Position numbers and translations under genes: made by a program. DNA of 39,157 nucleotides from positions 1-39,157 of the forward strand of contig JAEZUC010000047.1 in NCBI GenBank assembly GCA_023443515.1, given 5' to 3'. The stretch comes from Bacillota bacterium (GTDB lineage: Bacteria > Bacillota > Clostridia > Acetivibrionales > DSM-1351). Below the pieces are notes generated by a model. It was not told where the DNA came from. It did not search any database and saw only the letters and a program-made list of their open reading frames with translations. Shown piece after piece: positions 31,904-39,157 of this stretch; within the stretch, counting starts at the first letter, position 1; every line of letters starts with the position of its first letter.

Positions 31904-32391
31904 TTGTATGAGAGCTATAGCAGCCTTTCTTGTTGTATGTATACATATCCCGTTTTATGGTATGGGAGGAAGTATTGCCATAGCAATTTCTTACACGACT
32001 GAGCAAGTGGATTCTTCCTATTATAATAGCAGTATTACTAATTACCAATTTTATTGAACTTACTATATACAATTCTGTGGCACCTCCTTTTATAAGTGCT
32101 GAATTGCTGGTAATAGCCTTAGTATTGTTCTTACTTAAGTATCCATGGATTGGAAAAAATACTATTCTTGAGAAAATAGGACGTGAGCATTCTCTTTTCA
32201 TTTATATTTTTCATATGTCAATTGTTATTCTGATATTCAGGTGGTATGAAACAGGAGGTTTGCCTGACTTTCTCTTATATTGTGCACCTGTAGTGGTATC
32301 TTTCATATCCTTGGGGGCAACGTTTTTGTATAAGTCGGCTAAAAACTTAATTATTTCTAAAATGATTAACAGGGTGGCACATAATACTTAA
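31881..32391 (+). pseudogene. Second acyltransferase (family 3) with a large internal deletion and frameshift
   Basis: A GTG start at 31881 after AAAGGAGGAAAG opens the typical N-terminus VEKVHSIDCMRAIAAFLVVCIHIPF, then GMGGSIAIAIS. At about 31990-32000 the frame breaks off into a short nonsense tail ending at TGA 32056. In the next frame the normal C-terminal third continues from about 32000 (RLSKWILPIIIAVLLITNFIEL, then PWIGKNTILEKIGREHSLFIYIFHMSIVILIF) to 32391. Roughly 200 residues of middle membrane helices are missing, so it should be inactive. The frame calls at 32077 with GTG would be an artificial start. Confidence 0.87.
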
Positions 32392-32399
32392 AAATCAGG

Positions 32400-32432
32400 G
32401 AGTGTACCGAAATTAAACTTTTTGGTACACTC
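32400..32432. terminator. Bidirectional terminator overlapping the end of the rlmA-like gene
   Basis: GAGTGTACC (32400-32408) pairs with GGTACACTC (32424-32432). The stop codon of the minus-strand methyltransferase lies in the loop, and one arm encodes its last residues (RVYQ). On the minus strand the hairpin is followed by CCTGATTTTT. Confidence 0.75.
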
Positions 32433-33261
32433 TTATATTAATTTCTACCTCCGTAGTGAATTCTCCGGCGGTTTTGAGCTTATCCTCAGTCTCTTGGTCA
32501 GCATGACGGCTATATGGGGTCATATTGAACAGGTTGAAAATGTCCTCTTTGTTGTTAATGGTGATTGAATAAGACACTATTTTATGCTCCAGAAGATTAA
32601 AGCCTTCTTCCATCGTACCCTTTTGTCCTATTGCGTCAGGATTATCATAAATAAATTTTCTTAGACTGTATAGATGTTTTGGGCCGGGCGCAGCTACGAA
32701 AAGCTTACCGGATGGTTTTAAAATACGTTTGAACTCCTGTTCATCTCTGGGAGCGAAGATACATAAAATACAGTCAACAGAGTTGTCTAAAAGAGGAACG
32801 TGGTAATTGCTGGCAACTGCAAAACGAATATCTTTATCACGCCCCGCAGCACATTGTATTGCCGATTTAGAAACGTCTATACCGTACATGTCGGGATGCT
32901 TTAAATTTTCTAAAGTAGCGAATTCTTGCTTCAATCTGCTGATGTAGTAGCCTTCTCCGCAACCTGCATCAAAAATATTGATATTGTCAGACTTTTCAAC
33001 TTTCAGTGTGTTAACAACCATATTGTTAAGGGTATCAGAAAACTGCTGATAATAACCTTTATCGAGAAATTCTCTCCGGCTCTTAATCATTTCCTTACTG
33101 TCCCCGGGTTTTCCCGATCCAATATGGCTGGACAGCAGGAGGTTAACATATCCTTGCTTTGCAATATCAAAACTGTGACCGTTTGGACAAAAGTACTGTT
33201 TTTGCCCTTGCTTTAATGGTTTTAAACAATTGGGACACTGAAATTGAGTTCTATTTACCAA
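32413..33261 (-). CDS. rlmA: 23S rRNA (guanine-N1-)-methyltransferase, RlmA-like
   Basis: 281 residues from a TTG at 33261 that follows GGAGGTG by five bases; the frame to 33321 lacks a site and adds a non-family N-terminus. The N-terminal zinc finger has CPNC, C-x3-H (FQCPNCLKPLKQGQKQYFCPNGHSFDIAKQGYVNLL). The hallmark KPGDSKEMIKSRREFLDKGYY follows. The class I methyltransferase core is INIFDAGCGEGYYISRL, MYGIDVSKSAI and VDCILCIFAPRDEQEFKRIL. RlmA proteins methylate N1 of G745 or G748 in 23S rRNA helix 35. Type II members influence macrolide resistance, but the sequence alone does not tell which base this one uses. Confidence 0.88.
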   Translation of the reverse strand: MVNRTQFQCPNCLKPLKQGQKQYFCPNGHSFDIAKQGYVNLLLSSHIGSGKPGDSKEMIKSRREFLDKGYYQQFSDTLNNMVVNTLKVEKSDNINIFDAGCGEGYYISRLKQEFATLENLKHPDMYGIDVSKSAIQCAAGRDKDIRFAVASNYHVPLLDNSVDCILCIFAPRDEQEFKRILKPSGKLFVAAPGPKHLYSLRKFIYDNPDAIGQKGTMEEGFNLLEHKIVSYSITINNKEDIFNLFNMTPYSRHADQETEDKLKTAGEFTTEVEINIRVYQKV

Positions 33262-33394
33262 GAAAACACCTCCAAGTATTAAATACCGTAAAAGTATACT
33301 ATAAAAAATTATATCCTTCAAATATTTAAAATAATAGAAAAACAGTCTTGAATATTAATTTATTGTAAAGAAAAACGAGCTTATCAAATTATGA

Positions 33395-33422
33395 TTGATT
33401 GTTCATAAATTCTTGATATAAT
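33395..33422 (+). promoter_or_regulatory. Sigma-A promoter of the GH43 gene
   Basis: TTGATT (33395-33400), 16-bp spacer, perfect TATAAT (33417-33422), about 50 bp upstream of the start codon. Confidence 0.6.
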
Positions 33423-33473
33423 GGTAACTGTTAACTGTATTATAACTATTATGTTAATTAAGGAGAAAGTCGC

Positions 33474-34454
33474 ATGGATAAAAATGTAAAGCAAAAAGAG
33501 CCTCTGGTTACTCACATTTATACAGCAGACCCGTCTGCTCATGTATTTGACGGAAAAATCTATATTTATCCTTCACATGACCTTGACGAGGATATAGTTT
33601 CAAACGATAATGGAGACCAGTATATGATGGAAGATTATCATGTATTGTCTTTAGATGATTTAAATTCACCTTGCATTGACAATGGTGAAGCCCTTCACAT
33701 GAAGGATGTTCCATGGGTATCAAAACAAATGTGGGCACCGGATGCTGCATACAAAAATAATACCTACTATTTATACTTTCCTGCAAGAGATAAGGATGGT
33801 ATATTCAGAATCGGAGTAGCTACAAGTTCATCCCCAACAGGTCCGTTTACAGCTCAAAAAGAGCCTATTCCCGGAAGTTTCAGCATAGACCCTGCTGTAT
33901 TGGTGGATGATGACAATAGAGCATACATCTATTTCGGCGGCCTTTGGGGCGGTCAGCTTGAAAAGTGGCAGACTGGCTGTTTTAACCCTAACGGTGAAGG
34001 CCCTGATGCATCAGCGCCTGCTATAGGCCCAAGAGTTGCTGAATTGAGCGATGACATGCTTACACTTAAAGAAGTACCTGCAGAGATATCCATCGTTGAT
34101 GAAGATGGTAATCCAATTCTTGCGGGGGATGAAGACAGGAGATATTTTGAAGGCCCGTGGATGCACAAATATAACGGCAATTATTATCTTTCCTACTCAA
34201 CAGGTACCACTCACACCATTGTATACGCTGTAGGTAAAAATCCAAAAGGACCCTTTGTATTCAAAGGCAAAATACTTACACCTGTAGTAGGATGGACTAC
34301 TCATCACTCAATAGTACAATACCAGGATAAGTGGTATTTGTTCTACCATGACAGCTCATTATCAGGTGGTCGTGACAATAAGAGATGCGTTAAATTTACC
34401 GAATTGAAATATAACGAGGATGGCACTATTCAAACAATAGACCCATACAAGTAA
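33474..34454 (+). CDS. Glycoside hydrolase family 43 (arabinofuranosidase/xylosidase type), intracellular
   Basis: 326 residues. The start has AAGGAGAAAG upstream. The GH43 five-bladed propeller motifs carry the three catalytic acids: Asp19 (TADPSAHVF, base), Asp139 (SIDPAVLVDDD, pKa modulator) and Glu226 (YFEGPWMHKYNG, acid). Other matches are WAPDAAYKNNTYYLYFPA and GWTTHHSIVQYQDKWYLFYHD. There is no signal peptide or carbohydrate-binding module, so it probably acts in the cytoplasm on imported arabino- or xylo-oligosaccharides. It stands alone between its promoter and terminator, away from the ABC importer genes at the left end of the window. The exact linkage specificity is not readable. 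Confidence 0.92.
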   Translation: MDKNVKQKEPLVTHIYTADPSAHVFDGKIYIYPSHDLDEDIVSNDNGDQYMMEDYHVLSLDDLNSPCIDNGEALHMKDVPWVSKQMWAPDAAYKNNTYYLYFPARDKDGIFRIGVATSSSPTGPFTAQKEPIPGSFSIDPAVLVDDDNRAYIYFGGLWGGQLEKWQTGCFNPNGEGPDASAPAIGPRVAELSDDMLTLKEVPAEISIVDEDGNPILAGDEDRRYFEGPWMHKYNGNYYLSYSTGTTHTIVYAVGKNPKGPFVFKGKILTPVVGWTTHHSIVQYQDKWYLFYHDSSLSGGRDNKRCVKFTELKYNEDGTIQTIDPYK

Positions 34455-34477
34455 ATCATTAATGAATATAGATGACT

Positions 34478-34529
34478 AAAAAAACTCCTTCTTGGCATAA
34501 ATTAATAACATGCTAGGGAGGAGTTTTTT
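34478..34529 (+). terminator. Terminator of the GH43 gene
   Basis: AAAAAACTCCT (to 34489) pairs with AGGAGTTTTTT (34519-34529), with a further GGCAT/ATGCT partial stem inside and a T-run at the end. Confidence 0.8.
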
Positions 34530-34601
34530 AAATTGCATTAATTTTCACAATAATATAAAATTCTCATTAAGAATAAAATTAGTCAAAGAAAAGAGAATAC
34601 A

Positions 34602-35504
34602 ATGATTAAGATATATAACAGACAAACAAAGCAATATGGTATTGAACAGGTGGCAGGGGGAAAGCTCCTTAATACGCTGTATACAACAGGAAGAGGAAAG
34701 CTTGGACTGGAACTCCTTGTAAAACGTAAAATATATTCTGCCCTAACCGGTTTTTTTTGCGACAGAAAAATAAGCAGGAAAACAATAAAGGGTTTTGCAG
34801 ATAAATTTTCAATAGATATTAACGAATGTGAAAACAAGCTGGAGGATTTCAATAGTTTTAATGATTTCTTTGCAAGAAAACTAAAACCCTCTGCCAGAAA
34901 GTATGATGTCGCTGAAGAAAAACTGCTTTCTCCGGGGGATGGGAGGCTTCAAGCCTGGGAAAATATAGATACGGAAAAACTCCTCCAGATAAAAGGAATG
35001 CCCTACAGTTTAAGTGAACTCCTAAAAGACGAAAAGTTGGCACGAGAATACAATGGAGGTACTTACCTGATATTAAGACTTTGCCCTGTAGATTATCACA
35101 GGTTCCATTTCTTTGACAGCGGTAAGTGTATGGAAACGCAAAAAGTAAAAGGTGAGTACTATTCCGTAAACCCTGTAGCACTAAGTAAAATACCTGAACT
35201 TTTTTGCAGAAACAAAAGGGAATACAGCATATTTAAAACAGACAATTTTGGTGAAGTTCTGTTTATCGAAGTAGGAGCAACCTCGGTAGGCTCAATAATT
35301 CAGACATATACTCCCGGAGAACGTGTTTCAAGAGGCGATGAAAAGGGATACTTTAAGTTCGGAGGTTCTACCATTCTGTTAGTATTCAAAAAGAATATGG
35401 TAAAAATAGACGAGGATATAATACAACAGACCGAAGAAGGCTTTGAAACCAGAGTTCTGGCCGGAGAAGCCATTGGAAATTGTATGTATAAAAAAACAAA
35501 GTAG
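34602..35504 (+). CDS. psd: Phosphatidylserine decarboxylase proenzyme
   Basis: 300 residues. The self-cleavage motif is GGST in KFGGSTILLVF; cleavage before Ser256 would give a pyruvoyl alpha chain of 45 residues. Other family features are SFNDFFARKLKP, LLSPGDGRLQAW, the LRLCPVDYHRFHFFDSG block with the conserved His, and GATSVGSIIQTYTPGERVSRGDEKG. It converts phosphatidylserine to phosphatidylethanolamine at the membrane. The AAAGAGAA upstream of the ATG is a modest ribosome site. The synthase gene pssA is not adjacent. Confidence 0.95.
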   Translation: MIKIYNRQTKQYGIEQVAGGKLLNTLYTTGRGKLGLELLVKRKIYSALTGFFCDRKISRKTIKGFADKFSIDINECENKLEDFNSFNDFFARKLKPSARKYDVAEEKLLSPGDGRLQAWENIDTEKLLQIKGMPYSLSELLKDEKLAREYNGGTYLILRLCPVDYHRFHFFDSGKCMETQKVKGEYYSVNPVALSKIPELFCRNKREYSIFKTDNFGEVLFIEVGATSVGSIIQTYTPGERVSRGDEKGYFKFGGSTILLVFKKNMVKIDEDIIQQTEEGFETRVLAGEAIGNCMYKKTK

Positions 35505-35514
35505 CTGATTTATA

Positions 35515-35543
35515 TTGTTTCTGAAGGTGTATTGGTTTATAAT
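35515..35543 (+). promoter_or_regulatory. Promoter of pfkA
   Basis: TTGTTT (35515-35520), 17-bp spacer, perfect TATAAT (35538-35543), about 85 bp upstream of the start codon. Confidence 0.55.
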
Positions 35544-35627
35544 GAACTCAATTGGGTTCAGTTTAATTAAAAAATTTGATGTATATATACGACATTCGGA
35601 TTTTACTGTTTACGGGGAGGGTTTGAA

Positions 35628-36611
35628 ATGAGCGACATTAAAACAATAGGAGTACTTACCAGCGGCGGAGATGCACCGGGAATGAACGCCGCAATTCGTG
35701 CAGTTGTAAGAACAGGCATATATCACGGTTTCAAGATGCTGGGTATCAGAAAAGGTTATAATGGTCTTGTTACCGGAGATATATTTGATATGAGTGCCAG
35801 AGATGTGTCAGATATAATTCACCGTGGAGGAACGATACTTCAAACTGCCAGATGTAAAGCATTTACAACTGACGAAGGAATGCAGAAGGCAATGTCTATT
35901 TCAAAAGCTTTTGGTATGGATGCCCTTGTTGTTATCGGAGGCGACGGCTCATACAGAGGAGCCAGAGATTTCAGCAAATTTGGCATGAAGGTTATGGGTT
36001 TGCCGGGAACAATTGATAATGACATAGCGAGTTCAGAATATACAATAGGCTACGATACAGCAATGAATACTGTTCAGGATGCACTTGACAAAATAAGAGA
36101 TACGGCATATTCACATGAACGATGCAGTGTGCTTGAAGTCATGGGAAGACGTGCGGGACATATCGCATTGAATGTAGGTATTGCAGGAGGCGCAGAAGTA
36201 ATACTGGTACCTGAAAGAGAATTTGATTTTGATAAAGATATTATCAGGAAAATAATACAGGGAAGAAATAGCGGCAAGAAAAACTATATAATCATATTAG
36301 CTGAGGGTGTTGCTGAGAAGATAGGAGGAGCACTGGAACTTGCCAAGAAGATAGAAGACCTTACAGGAATAGAGACAAGGGGAACGGTTCTGGGGTACAT
36401 CCAAAGAGGAGGAAGCCCGACTATACAGGACCGTGTAATGGCAAGTGTTATGGGAGCGAAAGCTATAACATTGCTTAAAGATGGTGTATACAACAGAATC
36501 ATATCTGTAAAAGATTCCAAGGTAATCGATATAGATATAGACGAAGCGTTAGCTATGAAGAAGGATATTGACAAGGATCTGTTTGAACTGAGCAATATAC
36601 TTTCAATATAA
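35628..36611 (+). CDS. pfkA: ATP-dependent 6-phosphofructokinase
   Basis: 327 residues, the usual bacterial length. The ATP-binding start is VLTSGGDAPGMNAAIRAVVR. GGDGSYRGA (104-112) has Gly after Asp, typical of ATP-using rather than pyrophosphate-using enzymes. The catalytic block is LPGTIDNDIASSEYTIGYDTA with the base near Asp130, followed by EVMGRRAGHIAL and TVLGYIQRGGSPTIQDRVMA. It phosphorylates fructose 6-phosphate, the committing step of glycolysis. GGGGAGGG lies seven bases before the ATG. No pyruvate kinase gene follows, so this is a standalone copy. Allosteric binding residues are of the usual class. Confidence 0.96.
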   Translation: MSDIKTIGVLTSGGDAPGMNAAIRAVVRTGIYHGFKMLGIRKGYNGLVTGDIFDMSARDVSDIIHRGGTILQTARCKAFTTDEGMQKAMSISKAFGMDALVVIGGDGSYRGARDFSKFGMKVMGLPGTIDNDIASSEYTIGYDTAMNTVQDALDKIRDTAYSHERCSVLEVMGRRAGHIALNVGIAGGAEVILVPEREFDFDKDIIRKIIQGRNSGKKNYIIILAEGVAEKIGGALELAKKIEDLTGIETRGTVLGYIQRGGSPTIQDRVMASVMGAKAITLLKDGVYNRIISVKDSKVIDIDIDEALAMKKDIDKDLFELSNILSI

Positions 36612-36640
36612 TAAAAAACCATAACTCATTATATCAATTT

Positions 36641-36680
36641 AAAAGAACACAGATTTCGTATGGAATATGTGTTCTTTTTT
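36641..36680. terminator. Terminator of pfkA, possibly bidirectional
   Basis: AAAAGAACACA (36641-36651) pairs with TGTGTTCTTTT (36668-36678), followed by more T. It lies between the converging pfkA and phospholipase-like genes. Confidence 0.85.
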
Positions 36681-36692
36681 CTAACCTACTAT

Positions 36693-37682
36693 CTAAAAAA
36701 TAATATCATGGTATTTGAATTTAACAGACAAGTCGCAGTCTGTTCCAGAGGTATAGGAATCGTTACCAAAAAGCTGCAAAGCATAGGAGACGTTGGAATT
36801 ATCTCCTGTTATAGTTGAATAAAGCACCTGACAAAAGCGTTGTGTTTTATAGCAGGCTTCTTCAAACATTTCTATAAATGAAAGATTACTTTTGTGGGCA
36901 TTATCATATGGCATGGCCCATTCTTTTTTTGCAAGGTTCAAGTAATCCAAGCCGTCCTTTAGCTGTAAGGGAAAGATAAGGCTGGAGAACAGCGGAAACC
37001 CATAGATAAGCTGGTCTATGCCAGCTACAAATTTCTTTTTTATACCGTGGGGGTCCCTAAGGATTTTTTCTACTGTATTCATGTCCTTTATGGCTCTTGC
37101 TATAAGTTTACCGGGAATATTAAAATTGAAAACTGAGGATATAACGCTTTCATACATACTTCCGATTACGTCACGCTCCCTGACGGTTACTCCTATAAGC
37201 CTGTCAATTCGTATCTCATGTACTTTTTTATTCAAAAGCCGCTGACACATCAATACGTCGATAGAAGTCTCAAAACGCCTGTGATAGTAATGGTACAGGT
37301 TTGTGCGGGGATCATCGTCAGTTTTGAAGCCCGATTTGTAGAAAATATAGGGATGGGTAATACTGTCCAGACAGTTATGACATAAAAAGCCCATGAAATA
37401 AACAGTAAGAGTATTTCTCACAGTCCCTTCTTGCTTTAAAATGTAGTCTATCATTTTACTGAAAACAATATTAACTTTAGATGTGTGAAATTTCTCCCCT
37501 ATAGAGCTATTTTTAGTTTTAGGAGACCAAGGCCAGATACCATAATAAAAAAGTATATCAGGGCCCTGAACCCCTAGATTAAAAACGTTTATATTTTGCT
37601 CAATGAGCTTTTTGCAGTCTTTATTGTCAATCATTTTAACAGCTTCCAAGCCACAAAGACAGTGAGTAACCAGATTAGGCAT
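36693..37682 (-). CDS. Zinc-dependent phospholipase C-like protein (PF00882 type)
   Basis: 329 residues without a signal peptide. Metal-ligand-like motifs fit the zinc-dependent phospholipase C family: N-terminal MPNLVTHCLCG, GVQGPDILFYYG, a His in EKFHTSKVN, YFMGFLCHNCLDSITHPYIFY, and HRRFETSIDVLM. Most genomic members of this family in Clostridia are cytoplasmic proteins of unknown substrate, unlike the secreted alpha-toxins. GGGAGG lies four bases before the ATG. It is a single gene convergent with pfkA. Function beyond metal-dependent hydrolase is not supported. Confidence 0.87.
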   Translation of the reverse strand: MPNLVTHCLCGLEAVKMIDNKDCKKLIEQNINVFNLGVQGPDILFYYGIWPWSPKTKNSSIGEKFHTSKVNIVFSKMIDYILKQEGTVRNTLTVYFMGFLCHNCLDSITHPYIFYKSGFKTDDDPRTNLYHYYHRRFETSIDVLMCQRLLNKKVHEIRIDRLIGVTVRERDVIGSMYESVISSVFNFNIPGKLIARAIKDMNTVEKILRDPHGIKKKFVAGIDQLIYGFPLFSSLIFPLQLKDGLDYLNLAKKEWAMPYDNAHKSNLSFIEMFEEACYKTQRFCQVLYSTITGDNSNVSYALQLFGNDSYTSGTDCDLSVKFKYHDIIF

Positions 37683-37804
37683 GGTACCTCCCTATACCCC
37701 TAAAATCGGGATTTATTTGTAATTATGTACAAAAATCATTTCATATATGTAAATTATACGATTTAACTTTTGGAAGGTATGTAAAAAGTTTTTATATTTA
37801 TATA

Positions 37805-37833
37805 TTGACTTTTTGGTTGTTTAGTTATATAGT
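37805..37833 (+). promoter_or_regulatory. Promoter of the GntR/ABC operon
   Basis: TTGACT (37805-37810), 17-bp spacer, TATAGT (37828-37833). The -10 lies inside the tandem TTAGTTATAT repeats, so a repressor bound there would block transcription. Confidence 0.65.
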
Positions 37834-37865
37834 TAGTTATATAAGTAATTAACCAATTAACTAAA
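37821..37865. promoter_or_regulatory. Repeats TTAGTTATAT at the GntR promoter: likely operator
   Basis: TTAGTTATAT occurs at 37821-37830 and again at 37833-37842 (12-bp period). The inverted form TTAACTAA follows at about 37857-37864. YtrA-type GntR repressors bind GTTAGTTAT-like inverted sites, so autoregulation by the first gene of the operon is likely. Confidence 0.6.
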
Positions 37866-37879
37866 TAGGTGGTGAAGGA

Positions 37880-38248
37880 ATGAAGTTAGATTTTAATATT
37901 GATAAACCCATATACCTGCAACTTTCAGAGGAACTAGAGGATGCCATTATATCAGGGGCATACCAAGAGGAGACACAAATTCCATCCACAACAGAGATAT
38001 CGGTAAACTACAAAATAAACCCGGCTACTGCGTTAAAGGGAATAAATATTTTAGTTGATAACGGGATTGTATATAAAAAAAGGGGGCTTGGCATGTTTGT
38101 TGCAAATGGAGCAAAAGAAAAAATACTTGAAAAGCGGAAGGTGGATTTTTTTGAAAGCTATATAAAATCCCTTGTGACAGAGGCTAAGAAGCTTTCAATC
38201 TCAAAAGAGGATATATTAAAAATGTTGGAAAGAGGGTTTGAATTATGA
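37880..38248 (+). CDS. GntR family regulator, YtrA subfamily
   Basis: 122 residues. The winged helix-turn-helix of GntR type occupies the first 75 (KPIYLQLSEELEDAIISGAYQEETQIPSTTEISVNYKINPATALKGINILVDNGIVYKKRGLGMFV). A short C-terminal helical extension replaces the large ligand domain, as in the YtrA subfamily, whose members sit in front of ABC exporter genes. The ATG has GGTGGTGAAGG upstream. The stop overlaps the ABC gene start by four bases (ATGA), so the two are co-translated. It is probably a repressor of its own operon acting at the repeats just upstream. Confidence 0.93.
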   Translation: MKLDFNIDKPIYLQLSEELEDAIISGAYQEETQIPSTTEISVNYKINPATALKGINILVDNGIVYKKRGLGMFVANGAKEKILEKRKVDFFESYIKSLVTEAKKLSISKEDILKMLERGFEL

Positions 38249-39096
38249 GTCAAATGGAAATCAAGAATATAACTAAAAAATTCGCAGATGTGACAGCCCT
38301 GGAAAATATCAGCCTGAAACTGGAAGAAAACAAGATTTACGGACTGCTGGGCCGTAACGGAGCAGGAAAGACAACCCTTCTGAACCTGATTACAAACAGG
38401 CTTTTCCCTACAGAAGGAGAGATTCTGGTAGACGGTGAAAATGTTATAGAGAATGACAAGGCTTTATCGAAGATGTATTTTATGACTGAAAAGAACTTCT
38501 ATCCTGAGAATATGACGGTAAAAAAGGCATTTATATGGACTAAAGAATTCTACACCAATTTTGACAGTGAATATGCTACTGAGTTGTGTGAGAAATTTTC
38601 TCTTAAAATCAGTCAAAAGATAAAAACTTTGTCCACAGGTTATACCTCTATATTCAAAATGATTCTTGCATTATCTTGTAATGTACCTTTTGTTCTTTTG
38701 GATGAGCCTGTTCTGGGACTTGATGCAAACCACCGTGACCTGTTTTATAAGGAATTGCTTAAAAATTACGGTGAAAAGCCAAAAACTATTATCATCTCAA
38801 CACACTTGATTGAAGAAGCGGCAGACATAATAGAGGACGTTATAATAATAAAATCAGGAAAGCTGATTTTAAACCAATCAGTTGAGAGCGTTCTGTCACA
38901 GGGTTATGCCATAACAGGAAGTATATCTGCGGTAGACGATTTTACTACAGGCAAAAATGTACTTGGAGCGGATTCGATGGGTGGACTCAAATGTGCATAT
39001 GTACTCGGGCATCTGGATAAGGCAGGTGTTCCTGAAGGATTGGAAGTTACAAAACCTGATTTACAGAAACTATTTATTCACATGACTAATAGATAA
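38245..39096 (+). CDS. ABC transporter ATP-binding protein (YtrB-like exporter)
   Basis: 283 residues. Walker A is GRNGAGKTT (about 36-44). The signature appears as LSTGYTSIFKM, a degenerate LSGGQ. Walker B is PFVLLDEPVLGLDA, and the switch His is in IISTHLIEEA. The C-terminal 70 residues are a variable accessory region. It would power a membrane partner encoded by the next gene. YtrA-YtrB-type operons respond to cell-wall stress or antibiotics in other Firmicutes, but the substrate here is unknown. Confidence 0.93.
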   Translation: MSQMEIKNITKKFADVTALENISLKLEENKIYGLLGRNGAGKTTLLNLITNRLFPTEGEILVDGENVIENDKALSKMYFMTEKNFYPENMTVKKAFIWTKEFYTNFDSEYATELCEKFSLKISQKIKTLSTGYTSIFKMILALSCNVPFVLLDEPVLGLDANHRDLFYKELLKNYGEKPKTIIISTHLIEEAADIIEDVIIIKSGKLILNQSVESVLSQGYAITGSISAVDDFTTGKNVLGADSMGGLKCAYVLGHLDKAGVPEGLEVTKPDLQKLFIHMTNR

Positions 39097-39111
39097 TGGA
39101 GGGGATTATTA

Positions 39112-39157
39112 ATGAGATTGAAAACAACTTCTAAATATTTTTTTTCGGATATGAAAT
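39112..39157 (+). CDS. Start of the ABC transporter permease gene (cut by window end)
   Basis: ATG 39112 follows GGAGGGG by eight bases, and the first 15 codons read MRLKTTSKYFFSDMK. Position and spacing (15 bp after the ATPase stop) indicate the membrane subunit of the exporter. Too little sequence is present to confirm this. Confidence 0.65.
   Translation, partial: MRLKTTSKYFFSDMK

Noticed and set aside
32077..32391. Independent 104-residue membrane protein
   Set aside because: It is the C-terminal third of a family 3 acyltransferase whose N-terminus lies just upstream in another frame.

Overview
The window looks like chromosomal DNA of a low-GC, Gram-positive anaerobe of the class Clostridia, plausibly a mesophilic plant-polysaccharide degrader of the Ruminiclostridium type. 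This is inference from the AGGAGG-type ribosome sites, S-layer-homology (SLH) proteins, a GH43 glycosidase, a sugar ABC system, infC, and the housekeeping genes. No rRNA, tRNA, CRISPR array or intact insertion sequence was found.

Layout. (1) 1-3.8 kb, minus strand: the binding protein of a carbohydrate ABC importer and its membrane-bound AraC regulator. (2) 4.05-5.8 kb: a gene graveyard with a truncated membrane glycosyltransferase fused to a truncated surface-protein gene, plus a fragment of a predicted cation transporter. (3) 5.8-25.0 kb: a block that is visibly richer in G+C in its core (hand count 31/60 at 10201-10260, against 20/60 at 38101-38160). It carries two paralogous LytTR/GHKL two-component systems, a 2173-residue SLH surface protein, an SLH-anchored subtilisin-like protease, an 889-residue secreted protein, a 40-codon ORF, and a LemA / DUF2207 / zinc-ribbon-SHOCT operon. 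(4) 25.07-25.30 kb: a long rod-like inverted structure with a branched tip, possibly a structured RNA or a palindromic element. (5) 25.3-39.2 kb: ordinary AT-rich clostridial genes. These are DedA and PadR, a methyltransferase, infC with an apparent AUU start, a small zinc ribbon, a short-chain dehydrogenase, a CcdA-like protein, an acyltransferase followed by a second acyltransferase gutted by an internal deletion, RlmA, GH43, phosphatidylserine decarboxylase, phosphofructokinase, a zinc-dependent phospholipase C-like protein, and a GntR/ABC operon running off the right end.

The main result is a regulatory one. The giant surface-protein gene and the 889-residue secreted-protein gene, 11 kb apart and on opposite strands, each have a pair of direct repeats (TAC[CA][GT]TT[TC]AGG) upstream. 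In both cases the repeats are exactly 22 bp apart, and the second repeat ends exactly 32 bp before a -10-like hexamer. The repeat contains the classical LytTR half-site. This links the two AgrA-like regulators to the two large exported proteins and suggests a single cell-surface regulon. Its left operator also sits next to the promoter of the first response regulator.
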